Position numbers and translations under genes: made by a program
From: Vespula vulgaris
Lineage: Eukaryota; Arthropoda; Insecta; Hymenoptera; Vespidae
Length of the DNA stretch: 64,000 bases
Reading direction: 5' to 3'
Assembly: GCF_905475345.1 (NCBI RefSeq)
Contig: NC_066603.1
Coordinates: 3,366,501-3,430,500 of the forward strand
The notes under the pieces: generated by a model
The model's input: only the letters and a program-made list of their open reading frames with translations
Told to the model about the DNA's origin: nothing
Database searches by the model: none
Shown: positions 23,951 through 35,280 of the stretch, piece by piece
Layout: each line of letters starts with the position of its first letter
Position numbering within the stretch: position 1 is the stretch's first letter

Positions 23951-24690
23951 TTATATATTATCGTAGTTTATACGATTACTTTCAAGGAATAAAAATGTTC
24001 TTAATTATTTTTTAGTTTGAAATAAAGGAAATACGTAAGACGTAAAATTCTTTATTTTCTCTTTTTTATTTTCACTTTATTATTGATCGTAATCGACGTT
24101 TTATTAACGTGGTCGATGCAATTTTATTTAGACGACGATATCACGTATTTTATATTAACATTATTAAACAGTTCGTTATTATCGTTATTATTATTATTTG
24201 TATTATTTTCGACGTCCGAAAAGCATGATTTTATTTCGCGTAAATAAATGTTCTTTCTCTCGGTAATATTCACGATAAGTAATCTCGACGATTCATAAGA
24301 AATTCATAAAACAGTCTCCTTTATAAAACGGCGAACCTTATTTTCATGTCAGATTTTCATTACATTGTCCTGGAAAATGGTGCGAAGAAGAATCATTTTT
24401 TCTAATGCTTGTGGCCGTTCCCGAATATTTTACGTTTTATTCAGGAATGTTGAACACATCGAAAGAGAGAGAGAGAGAGAAAGAGGGAGATGTGTAACGA
24501 ATTTTTCTCGTTGGATTGGACATGAAAAATTCTGACGAAATAAGAGAAACATTATTAATATAAAAGAATTATCTTTCGAATGAATATTATGCTGTACAAA
24601 TTACATTTTCGTATTATTTTTTGCTTTTCAATTATGAAAATGAATAGTTTTTAATATGTACATAATAAAAGAATAATAACAACAACAACA
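23950..24690. other. AT-rich noncoding stretch
   Basis: AT-rich. 24290-24430 is more complex and a GA-rich run lies at 24463-24490. No supportable gene. Confidence 0.6.
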
Positions 24691-25040
24691 ACAATAATAA
24701 TAATAATTATTATTATTATTATCATTATTATTATTATTGTTACTATTATAAATATGTAATAATAATAATGATTATTATTAACATAATTATTCTTCAAAAG
24801 TGTATTCATAATTATTCGTCTATTTAAATGTTATTTAAATATTAAATATTACATTATTTATCGTATTTAAATATCATCCCATTAATATGATTATCCTTGG
24901 AAAAATTTATTTTACTAATAACAATGATAATAATAATAATAATCATTATTATTATTAATATAATTATCCTTGAAAAATTTATTCATAATGATTTATCTAT
25001 TTAAATATCATTTAAATATTAAATATTATACAATTTATCG
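24690..25040. repeat. (AAT)n/(ATT)n palindromic tract and degenerate duplication
   Basis: AATAATAAT runs are followed directly by ATTATTATT runs near 24690-24740, 24758-24780 and 24927-24956, making self-complementary pairs. The phrase ATAATTATcCTTgaAAAatTTATT recurs near 24783, 24885 and 24960. The first and third are followed by similar ATTTAAATATTAAATATTA sequence. Confidence 0.65.
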
Positions 25041-25960
25041 AATTAAAACCGATCGAGATAACTATTTCTAACTTTCGATTCTCTTCGTATCGATTTAAAG
25101 TCGATTCTTTCTCGAATACAGACAATAAAATGGATCGCGTGGAATTCCAAAGAAACTTAATCCAGGAACGAGCGGTAAAGCCTTTACTACGTAACTGAAA
25201 CTTCGTTAGTTTCATTGGAGTAACCGAATAAAGAGACGTTAAAGAAACATAAATAACCATGGATTCTAAGGTCTATTAAAGCAATTGCTTCACGTGAGTA
25301 GAAGATACGATCGATGAAATACTTTCGTAAATTGGAACGAACTCTCTAATGTATCTATTAATGTTTTAATCATGTCTATCCGTGTGCTCAATTTACTAAT
25401 TAATCGTATTATTCACTTTCATAGGTGATAGATAGGTAAATATGGATCATAAGTGATACTCATTCGTTAATGAAAATTAATTATAATTATAATTTCTTTT
25501 AATATCGTCAAAATTCCGATAAAAAGTAATAATTATAAAACGATGATCCATCGTGATATTCTAAGTAATGTATCATGGTTATAAAATGATAACGTAAATG
25601 TATCGTTCGATCAAATTTTTTTTTTTTAGCAAAGAACCGATCAAACATCCTTTCTTTAAAAAAAAAACAAACGTACGAATCGTTTGACATTGTTAAAATA
25701 TTATATAGTCCGTTAATAATATTAATATTAATATAAATTATCTTTGATCGATCAGAAAGAGACAAAAGAAGAAATACAATTTTAACATTGAAGGATCTCG
25801 CAAATATTCAAATACGATATAACGAAGACATCTTTAAACAATTTCTTTATTAAAAACAGTAGCACGAGTAAATCTCGAAATAACAATAACAATAGCAATA
25901 ACAATAACAATAATATACCGATATAAATTCCCTTTCATCGATTTGTTTCGAAGACATAAA
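25040..25960. other. Mixed AT-rich noncoding stretch
   Basis: 25040-25330 is moderately complex. An imperfect (AACAAT)n tract lies at about 25882-25915. T9-10 and A9-10 runs lie near 25617 and 25660. No gene recognised. Confidence 0.6.
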
Positions 25961-26360
25961 ATATTCGAATACATTCGAAACACATTTTTATAATAATCGA
26001 AATAGATAAAACGTTACGAACGTAATAGCACCGGTCCGATATAATCCGAATCCCGATTTAAAAGCTAATATTCGATGGGTACGTACGTAATCGATGAAGT
26101 GTAAGAAATGTAGCCATTTTCGCAAACCTTCCCCACTCCATCTCTTTTCCCCTCTTTTCGATATCGATGAAACCTCCCCTTCGAACGATTTATGAGATTT
26201 AACCAGGCATCGAATTTCGGTTGGAAACATTTTCGAGACGAGAATCATGCGAGGGAAAAGATTGGAATATGCGTAAACGAGCTAAACTTGTCTATGTGTA
26301 TGTTCTTCGTATGCATGCCTACATATCTGTGTTTGTGTACGTGTGTGAGACAGATACAGA

Positions 26361-26428
<68 letters not shown>

Positions 26429-26730
26429 TGGAGAAAGACGGATAGTTGGAAAATAACATGTGGCAGAAAACTGCCAGGAGAGAAATTTCGTCGTTGGAAT
26501 GAAACGAGAGAAGCGAGGCGGACGCGTTCGATTTGCGGAAACGAGATTTGCCCGTTTGATTGGCCAATGCGATTCAGCATCGACTCTCGATCTCATGGAT
26601 ACGGGCATAAGAAAGTAAAGCCCATCCAATTCAATACCGTTATGGGATTCTTCACGGTAATTCGCATATGTCATATTGCACTCGCGAATTATTTACATTT
26701 TCTATTAACTCGGTAACCATTGAAATATTT
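25960..26730. other. Complex GC-richer island split by (GA)n
   Basis: One of the largest higher-GC islands. A (GA)n tract at 26374-26418 divides it. 26430-26716 stays open in one plus frame and two overlapping minus frames, so no frame stands out. The perfect palindrome ATTGGCCAAT (26559-26568) holds inverted CCAAT words. A regulatory or conserved noncoding region is as likely as an exon. Confidence 0.45.
26374..26418. repeat. (GA)n microsatellite
   Basis: About 45 bases of GA repeat preceded by GATAGAGA. It produces the Arg-Glu and Ser-Leu stretches of the overlapping frames. Confidence 0.97.
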
Positions 26731-26889
26731 CGTTATCATATTTCTTAATATAATATTTCACGAGGAGGGATGTTGAAGAAAGAAAAGAGTGAAAAAAGAA
26801 AGGGAGAACGATCGTTTTTTTGTAATATACAAAAATATAAGAGAATTTATTCGTTATTATCATACGGTAGGTAGTTTAAACGATTAGAT

Positions 26890-27200
26890 ACGAAATAAAA
26901 ATCATTTTTGTGCTTCGTTGAAATTTTATTCATCGATTATCGGCTTCGACTGTCGGTCGGATATAAAATGAAAATGATTTTTGTAGTACGTTGAAATTTC
27001 TTTGATAAATTATCATTTCGATTATCATTCAATTATTATTTTATGAAATAAACTTCATTTTTATGATCGCTGATGTTTCTTTGATAAATTATCGTTTTTA
27101 GTTATTTATCGTTTCAATTATTCGTTCAAATATAAAATGAAAATAATGTTATTTTTCATCGATCAAATTTCTTTGATAAGTTATCATTTCAGTCATTGCG
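26890..27200. repeat. Degenerate tandem array, ~72-90 bp period, four copies
   Basis: The core (g)AAAATgATTTTTgT...CGTTGAAATTTcTTTGATAAATTATCa recurs starting near 26898, 26970, 27049 and 27139. Copies share TTTGATAAaTTATC and diverge elsewhere. Confidence 0.7.
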
Positions 27201-27840
27201 AAGCAAGAAATTTCAATTCCACTTGATCCATATTTGAAATTTGAATTCATTAAATTATTATTACTATATATATATGTATATATAATTAAATAACGTCTAA
27301 GTATATTATATAAGTATATATATATATATAAAGTAAAAACATATTCTTTTAAATTTAGTGATTCAATTCCGCTTCAATAAAAATTACACACACCTAGACA
27401 CAAATATATACTCATATAATTAAATTCTAATAAATTATAAAATACTCTAATAATGAAGAAATATACCTACATAATTATTATACGTTCATATATAATCTTG
27501 AATATTAAATTAAAGCGAATCACCGAGTTTAAAATAAAAATGAGAATGAAAAAGAAAAAAGAAAAAAAAAAAACGAAAAGAAGAAGAAACGAGAAGAAAG
27601 AAAGAAAGAAAAAAATCGATAAAAACAACTCGATCGAAAGGTTCGTTTAAAAATATGCAAGGAACTAATAACTATTTTAATATCGTACACGTAATAACAT
27701 ATTTTAATACATACATATATATATATATATATAGAGTGTATGTAGAAAAATTGCATAAACTTTCCTGACAATCTAATACCATATACTATACATATAATAT
27801 TCCATTATCCGTGAGAACCCTGACATTTCCGTTACGTTGG
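27200..27840. other. AT-rich noncoding stretch
   Basis: Short (AT)n runs at 27266-27330 and 27717-27732, and a purine tract at 27538-27620 that yields Lys-rich translations. No gene. Confidence 0.65.
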
Positions 27841-28130
27841 GATCAAAATCATTGGAACGCGTGCCGATGAATAGAATGTAAAAGCTCAGTCATTATTAGT
27901 TCAGATATCGTTCGTGATAGATTGTTGATTGTTATTTTACACGTACGATAGAAAATTCGTACGTATTCCCCTGTATTAACGCTCGGAAAATTCACGATTT
28001 CGATCGAGTTGGATTTACGTTCTCTGGCATAAATAGAATGCAACGATATTAAAACAACAACGACGAAAAAGAAAGGTTCGAAGGGGGGTGTAAGGGATGG
28101 CAAGGTGTAGCAAGGGTGAAGGGAGAATGA
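27840..28130. other. Complex island ending in a G-rich run
   Basis: 27840-28070 is complex. 28083-28123 has four runs of three or more G on the plus strand, unusual here. The long minus frame 27849-28394 is Phe/Leu/Ser-rich over the flanking low-complexity sequence and is not credible. Confidence 0.45.
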
Positions 28131-28480
28131 AAGAAAGAAAGAAAAAAAACATACACACACACATACACAAGCACGCACACACGCACAACAAAGCGAAGCG
28201 AGACGTAACGAAACAAAACAAAACCAAACAAAACTAAACAAAAAAAATGAATGAATAAATAAATAAATAAATAAATAAATAAAACGTAGGAAAGGAACAA
28301 GCCGAACGAATGGGGTACGTTTAATTAAAAAAATTTTCATCTCTCCCTTCTTCAATCTACTACCCCTATTACCACCCTTCCGTTTCTCTCCCATTCTCTT
28401 CGAAGCGAAAGAAAAAGTAAAAAAAAAAATAAATAAAAGAACAAGAAAAGAATGAGATAGACAAAGTGAAAGAGAGAGAA

Positions 28481-28521
<41 letters not shown>

Positions 28522-28580
28522 AAGGAGATAACAAGAATAAGAAAAAAAAGAAAAGAAGAAGGAAAAAGAAAAGGACAAAT
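28130..28580. repeat. A-rich low-complexity block
   Basis: AAACAAAACC-type runs at 28208-28245, (AAAT)n at 28253-28283 and (GA)n at 28490-28518. Short pyrimidine and complex bits lie at 28335-28400. Confidence 0.85.
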
Positions 28581-29120
28581 TTTACGGTCGCTTAAAAGAT
28601 CTTCGTCGCTTAAAAGAATAACGCGTTTTAGCGAATAAAAGGTTGGTGAGATGGTTTTAGGTATAAACTCGAGGATTTGTTCAGTTTCCGAACGTTTTAC
28701 GTAGGCGCCAAATAAACACCGGCTTTAAAATTCACAGCTGATTTTAAAGTCAAAAGATACGGGAGAGCAGGGCTAGGGGTAAGAAGTCGGTAAGGAAGAA
28801 TTTTCATTGGCTATAAATTTCGAATAGTACGTGTGTATACGCGGCGTGGCGTAGTGTGTGGTGTAGTATAGGGGGTGAGAGATAGGGGTGAGATAGGGTG
28901 GAGAGGCACGGCGACGTTTCGTAGAGACGTGAAAAATCACTGGTGTAAAACTTGCGAGCCGTAACGTGGGACCATGCAATGCCGGCCGGCACACCATCGA
29001 CATCGACCGAAAACAACATTTTATTTCTCATAAAATCGATTTCCAATAGTGCCTTTCTCGACTTTTCGCATGCGCTACGTCGATACAGAGAGAATCGCTG
29101 AATCGACTCTCTACTAGCTA
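28580..29120. other. Complex higher-GC island
   Basis: Clearly higher in GC than its surroundings. It includes three G runs at 28871-28898, GGCGCCAAA at 28704-28712 (an E2F-like word) next to AATAAACA (a forkhead-like word), and GCCGGCCGGC at 28981-28990. Minus-strand frames 28773-29046 overlap in two phases and are not recognised. A regulatory element or an unrecognised exon is possible. Confidence 0.45.
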
Positions 29121-30297
29121 TACTATGCTGCTACTATTACTACTACTATTACTACTGCTATTACTACACGATGACTACTACTTTCTCTCTTTCTCTCTCC
29201 CTCTCTGTCTGTCTCTCTGTATTTTTCATTCGTGTCTTTGCAAAGTGGTGAAACGTTTTATTTGTAGTAAATTCCGAATCACTCTACTCTCAACGTCATC
29301 GTTCTCGTGGATTTTTGTCTTTCTTTTCTTTATTGCCGGCCATGCAATACGTTTTCAATCGAAAAGCAATTCAAACGTCGCATGGTTATTCAACTCAATG
29401 GAAGGAAGGGATAAAAAAAAGAAAGACAATGATAGAAAGAAAGAAATTCATAATTCTATATGTTAATATGGAAATATTATTAAATGTTATTGACGAAGCG
29501 TATTGTAACATTCGTTCGTGAGATTGTCTATAAATTTTATTTGATGTATTAATTTACCTTTTAAAATTGTAGCGTTAAGTTTAATGAATATGTCATTACA
29601 TATTTTTTTTTTGTTTTTTTTTTCAAGAAATAAAAAGAACAAAAAATGGACTGAACGATGATCTTGAAAAATATTTAATTTCTATATGTTGATATTTAAC
29701 AAACGTAAATGTAGGATTAAAATTGCTAAATAATTTTAACGGTACGATGAGAAATTTTCTTAACTTTTCTTTTTTTTTTTTAATAGATATACCAATTATA
29801 TATAGCTCCATGATCGATGAATAAATAATTGGAGTTCTCGTAGACACCTCTTTTTTTTTTTATTTTTTAAATACAAGTCATAAGATCATGGAAACAAAGA
29901 AGATATAATAATCACGATTTTCGTAAATAGTTATACGTTTTTATCGCGATCGTACGATCATAACGAATGATCGTAATTATTTCAAATAATTGACATAGAT
30001 CAGAATATAATCCGTCCATCGAACAATGCTTTATTTTCGATTCTGATATTATCTGAATTATATTACTACTATTATTAAAATCTTTAATATTAAATTTATA
30101 CACGTAATGAATTCTTTAATGTAAATTCTTTAATATTAACTTTTCTTATAATATAATATTACACGAATGGCGACTCTAGAAATGTGGAATCATTAAAGTA
30201 TTGTGAGAATGTCACAGTTGTCGAATATGTCGAGTGAACGGAGTTAGAGAATAGTTACGTCGAAATGTTATGGAAATTAGAGGAACAACGTCGGAAA

Positions 30298-30347
<50 letters not shown>

Positions 30348-30480
30348 AACAGAAAGACAGACGGACAGCAGACAGAGACAGACAGAGAAAGAGAGAGAAA
30401 TAGAAAGAGATAGTAACATATACCGATGTCACTAGAACTTCGTATCAAATTTCACTCCCTCTTGTTTCAAAGCGATCGAT
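29120..30480. other. Mixed noncoding stretch
   Basis: An imperfect (CTA)n tract at 29125-29167, pyrimidine-rich 29180-29215, complex 29225-29400, then AT-rich DNA with T9-T12 runs. (GA)n at 30305-30345 is followed by GACAGAC-type sequence. No gene is supported. Confidence 0.6.
30305..30345. repeat. (GA)n microsatellite
   Basis: About 41 bases of GA repeat followed by imperfect ACAGAC units to about 30390. Confidence 0.97.
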
Positions 30481-30916
30481 AAAAAGTACTTGAAAACGAA
30501 TACATTAGATTACAAATATCCCGTATCTTTTCAAACGTACCACTACTTGCGATCTCAAATTCCAGAATCTAGACAAGTGTTCGTTTCTTCTATATCTTGT
30601 TTCATTTTGTCTTTTTTTTTTTCTTTTTCTTTTTTGTCTCTTTTTCGCGTCGTAATATTTCCAAGAATGAAATAAATATTTATCAATGAATGCGTTCTGT
30701 TAAGGAAAAAAAAAAGAAATATATATATATATACTATATATTTAAAAATAAAAACAAAAAAAACAGGGAGACTATCACAAACGGGCTCGTATGGCTCTTT
30801 GTATCGTAATAAGAGAATGGGTGTGTTTGATGTATCTTTGTCAAGCAGTTTTGATCAGTACCATTGATAATGGTTGACATGATGTAAAAAAAGAAAAAAA
30901 TATATGTACATTCAAA

Positions 30917-30977
<61 letters not shown>

Positions 30978-31538
30978 TAGATGATTCTTTTGTTATAGAA
31001 CTCTTTTGAAGCTACAATTATAAACGTTAAACATACATTTTATCGACTAACGTTACTCCTACTATCGTATCACGAGAATGTTATTCACGTTGTTCTTTGA
31101 TGTCCTTTACGTATGCTTTTTAAATGGCTATACATATACATACATATATATTTTTCAGTGTATTTTCAATCAAACAAACAAAGAAAGAAAAGAAAAGAAA
31201 AGAGAACTTGAAAAGTCGAAAGTATTAAGCGAGAGAAAAAGAGAGAGAGAGAAGAAGAAACAGTGATGAAATAGAAAGGATAGAGAGAAGAGAGAAGGGC
31301 GAAAAGAGAAGCGTTAGATTAACATGATCCTATCAACAAATGAACCCGAAACGATTTATCGAACTAACAAACGTAAAGGAGAACTGAGAATTTCAATCGC
31401 GAACGTTTGTTAAGCTCGAAAAATAACAAAGGAATCGATTAAAGAATCATTCACAAAGTAGTACGTATACGTTTCTACATACGTAGTAATGATCCTATCG
31501 TTAAAAGGGAATTCAATTTTGAATACGAACAAAGCAAA

Positions 31539-31571
<33 letters not shown>

Positions 31572-31620
31572 AAAAGAAAGACAGAAAACATCTGGTGAAC
31601 GATAGAACGTACATAGTAGA
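30480..31620. other. Low-complexity noncoding stretch
   Basis: (GATA)/(GA)n at 30921-30974, purine-rich 31170-31300, (GA)n at 31548-31570. Patches at 30490-30600 and 31310-31480 are moderately complex. No supportable gene. Confidence 0.65.
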
Positions 31621-31952
31621 TTTGATAAGAGGGGCCAGACCCTCTGGTGTCCTTGTTTTTCGTATTTGGTTTGGTCAGAAATTTTGTTGAAAGAATAGAA
31701 GAACTAACTGGTCGAATCGGTTGATGAGGAAGACGATGATAATAGAGAAGTGGGAGGAGGTTAGTCGTGTTCGTATCAAGTAAATTAATAATCAGACACA
31801 TTCGCTTTTGTCTTCGCTTGGTTGGTTGCCTTTCGACTCGGCTCATTTTCTTTTTCCTATTTTCAATCCGCCATCTTTCTCTCTCTCTCTCTCTCTTTCT
31901 CTCGTTCTTTTTATATCCCTCTTTTTTTTCCTTTTGTATGGTGGTGTATACC

Positions 31953-31960
31953 TGACGTCA
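31953..31960. promoter_or_regulatory. Palindromic CRE word TGACGTCA
   Basis: An exact match to the full palindromic CREB/ATF consensus. It is followed within 20 bases by GTTTGTTTGTAAAC, which contains forkhead-type core words. An 8-base match can occur by chance in 64 kb, so occupancy is not established. Confidence 0.35.
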
Positions 31961-32274
31961 TCGTTTGTTTGTAAACCATTAGCGGCTGAGGGTCGGGGGT
32001 TAGTTGTGCTCAGACGGACGTTTCCTATGCTCTTCTATCCTCTTCTATCTTCTACCCTTTCCCCCCCCCCTCTCTCTCTCTCTCTTTGTATCACCAGCCG
32101 CAGGCTCCCTCCCTTCCTCTCTCTCTCTCTCTCTCTCTCTTTCCTTCTTTTCTCTCTCTTCCTCTCACATCTTCGTGCTATTCTATAGCAGCACCACTTC
32201 CGCTATAGTACCGACTCACCGACGTTTCTCTTAAGCACTGCTCGTGTAATTCAAGGACCACCATACTGTAAGAA

Positions 32275-32307
32275 TAGCTTCAAGCTAAGGAACCGAGCTT
32301 GGTTCCT
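32275..32307. other. Two adjacent hairpins
   Basis: TAGCTT-C-AAGCTA (32275-32287) is followed at once by AGGAACC-6 bases-GGTTCCT (32288-32307). Both stems are perfect (6 and 7 bp). They lie just upstream of a (TTTC)n tract. Confidence 0.7.
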
Positions 32308-32325
32308 ACCTATCTTTACTTTTCT

Positions 32326-32327
<2 letters not shown>

Positions 32328-32373
<46 letters not shown>

Positions 32374-32389
32374 TCGTTTCTTTCTTTCT
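32328..32389. repeat. (TTTC)n microsatellite
   Basis: About 12 uninterrupted CTTT units to 32375, then interrupted copies. The plus frame through it reads Phe-Leu-Ser repeats. Confidence 0.96.
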
Positions 32390-32593
32390 ATCGTATCACC
32401 GAACGGTCGACGAATGAATTTCCAAGTCCAATAACATCAATTTTTCATAGGAATCGTCACCCCTTTTCTAAAGGTCCCGGTAACACCCGTACACTACCCC
32501 CTACTTCGCCTTTTGAAATTCCTTACCGAAGATTCAGGACTCTTCGAGAACTCAGAAAGGATCTCTTAGAAAGAGAAAGAGAGAGAGAGAGAG

Positions 32594-32628
<35 letters not shown>

Positions 32629-33420
32629 ACAGGAAGTCGAATCAAGATGAAGTAGAAAAGCTGACAGAAGTGCATTAAGCTTCATCGGGAACTCGGTGCT
32701 GCAACGAGGGTTGACAGAGGCGGGCCTTGAAAATTTATTATGAACCATTCTCCTACCCTATCTACATTCTCTCTTCTATACCCTTCACCTCCGGCGATCT
32801 AACCAATTTTCACTGATTTCGTCGTTATACCCTCATCTTCACACCCTCTTTCCCCTTTTCCCTTTGTAATACCTAATATCATTTTGAATTAGCCATTCTG
32901 TTCTTGTTAAATACACACGTAATCCTTTTAAAAATGAAAGATCTCGTGTCTCTAACTAAATCTCTTCCTTACTTTCTTCCTAATGATACTTCTTCTTCTT
33001 CTTCTTCTTCTTGTCTTTTTCTTTTCGTTTCTCTTTTATTCTCTTTCTTTTCTTTTTTTTTTCTTCTCTTTTCACCGTAATCCTATATTATACTTAATGA
33101 AATGAATAAGTTTAATTAGTGCAGTTAATAAAGTGGAAACTTTCGAATTAGCTTCATCGATGAATTTTGTTTATATATGAAGTTTGAAACGTCGTGTTGC
33201 TAGTCCAATTTGTTGTTGAGAGGAACAGACAGACAGAGAAAGAGAGGGTTAGAAAATTTGGATATCTTTTTTTTTCTTTTTTTCTTTTTTTCTTTTTTAG
33301 GAACAACAGACACGTTGGTTTCGTCGTGTTTTTATTATATCTGATTTTTCTGGATTATCGATCGACCTGACGAATATAATTATTGTTCAGTTCGTTATAA
33401 TCGAAAAATAAGTTTGAGAA
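32390..33420. other. Complex patches and pyrimidine/purine tracts
   Basis: 32390-32560 and 32640-32960 are complex. (GA)n lies at 32579-32626 with one AAA interruption, (TTC)n at 32989-33012, and a T-rich run at 33265-33298. No recognised gene. Confidence 0.55.
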
Positions 33421-34300
33421 ATAAAAACAAATTGTTTTGTGGGACATATAAATGGGAGAACATTTTTACAGAAATTGTTTTTGAAGTTTCCATAGATTAA
33501 TTAAAAAAAAAAAAAAAAAAAGAATATGTATACACGTATGCGTATATAAAGTATGCATTTGAAATAACTGCATAGGAATTGTTTTCCCGGTAAAAGAATA
33601 TCAAAACAGGGAAAAGAAATTAAATCAGAATTAAATTAAAGAAAAGAAAACATCTTGATAAATAATTTTAGTGTTTAGTTAAAACTTTTTAATACATGGA
33701 CGTACGAAAAATTGTTTAATGAGTATTTCGTGTATAAAAGATCGCTTATGAAACATCTCTCACTTTATGTACCATACATAATTTAATGCAATTTTGAAAA
33801 CTTAAAAATTATCGATTCTCTTGCATTATCGCGCGACAATGTATTACTCATTATTAATTATCGATACGTTGATAACCTGATCGTGATTACAAACGTCAGA
33901 GAACACCCTCGAATTTATCGAAATTTTCAATGGAATTGAAAATGAAGTTGATATAGATAATGAATATTATATTTTTGTGAAACCTGTAATGGTCGGACAT
34001 TTTTACAAACAGAAAACTATTTCCATTGTTATAATTTAATTAAAAAATATAAAGTGAGATATATTTTATAAACGAACTTGTCGCACACACAGAGATATAT
34101 ATGAAACATGCATTTACAAAAAAATATAAAACAAAATTTCTTCGCAGTTTGTCGCAAATGTTTTAGAAAATTACTCTCTAGATTATTCTCAGACAAAATT
34201 TCACACTTGATACTATAACAAAATTAATATAATCATAAAACTGAAAAAAAACAAAAAAAGAAAAAGAAAAAAAAGAAAAGATTGCTGAATCATTAAAACT
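33420..34300. other. AT-rich stretch with a possible old duplication
   Basis: ACATTTTTACA...TTTCCAT followed by AATTAAAAAA occurs near 33461-33510 and again near 33998-34048, about 535 bases apart, with ATTTACA/ATTTGAA sequence downstream of each. Similarity is weak. No gene. Confidence 0.45.
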
Positions 34301-35280
34301 CTCTTTCTCTGTTTTAATGACCATTATTAACGATCGATATACATATGCATAATTCAAACGTAATTACAAGCGGTAGTGAAAATCAATGAATTCATTGAAA
34401 TATTCGACAGAAAGGAACGCCATCACAATTGGAAGTTAATTAGCGTGTGAAGAGAACGTGTCAAAAGTGCGAACGACAAGTGCTCGTCGTTCGATTTCTC
34501 TTCGCCTAGTTTTAATTTTTTTTTTCTTTCTTTCTTTCTTTCTTTTTTTTACTTTTTCTTTTTCTCTCATTCTCCCTTTCCTCTCTCTCTCTCTCTCTTA
34601 ATTACACAACACATACACAGGTCACCATTTTCATATAATTTTTTCTTCGTTTCTATTGTTTTATTTCTTTCTTCTTTTTCTTCTTCTTCTTCTTCTTGTT
34701 TTTTCTTGCTTTTCTTTTCTTTTCTTTCCTTTCTTTTTCTTTCTTTTTTTCTTTTTTTTTTACTCTTAGTGTTGAAAGCTTTGCACACGGGCTTTGCCAG
34801 CGATTCTCGCCGTTTCGAGCTCTTTATTGCGCTCTCCCGACCGTTGTTTTTCCTAACACGACGAATTTTTTTCTGTCTACAAGCAGCAGCCACCGGTAGC
34901 TGCGTATTTTTAATTCGACGAGTACTTTCCTTTATTAAATTTTACATGGGGTACAAAAAAAAAAAGAATATACGCAAATCTTCAAGTCCGTCCATGTTTC
35001 GCGCTCGATTCACTTTCTTTAAGTAGGTTTTTTCTTTTTCTTTTTTTTTTTCTTTTTTCTTTTTTGCCACCACCATCGTCATATCACTACTATCGATCTT
35101 TCTTTTGACAGTTTTCGATGATTCTTTTTATTGGAAAGAAAAAGAAAATAAAAGAGAAAGAATTTTAATCGATGAAGAAAATTTAGGACGAATGTTTTTT
35201 CTTTGAATCTAAAACGTCTATGATTTTAGAAAAAAGATTTGTTTGAAGTCGACGAATTAAAAACGTTTATCATCTAATCG
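34300..35280. other. Polypyrimidine noncoding stretch with a complex patch
   Basis: Plus-strand pyrimidine-rich at 34500-34760 and 35025-35065, including (TTTC)n-like and (TTC)n-like runs. 34770-35020 is complex. Open frames spanning it (34567-35026) are mostly Phe/Leu- or Lys-rich translations of these tracts. Confidence 0.6.

Larger units (their letters stand above)
31620..32320. other. Promoter-like complex island between CT tracts
   Basis: Complex, relatively GC-rich patches at 31620-31810, 31945-32035 and 32160-32310 alternate with (CT)n tracts at 31879-31897, 32071-32086 and 32119-32142 and a C10 run at 32061-32070. It holds a palindromic CRE word (31953-31960), a forkhead-like word downstream and two hairpins at 32275-32307. 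No transcription start can be assigned from sequence alone. Confidence 0.4.

Noticed and set aside
26192..26716. 174-codon plus-strand open frame
   Set aside because: The first half contains a long Arg-Glu repeat from (GA)n, and the same region is open in two minus frames. There is no recognised domain.
27849..28394. 181-codon minus-strand open frame, the longest in the window
   Set aside because: Phe/Leu/Ser/Cys/Val-rich because it crosses A-rich, CA-rich and purine-rich low-complexity DNA; composition is unlike a structured protein.
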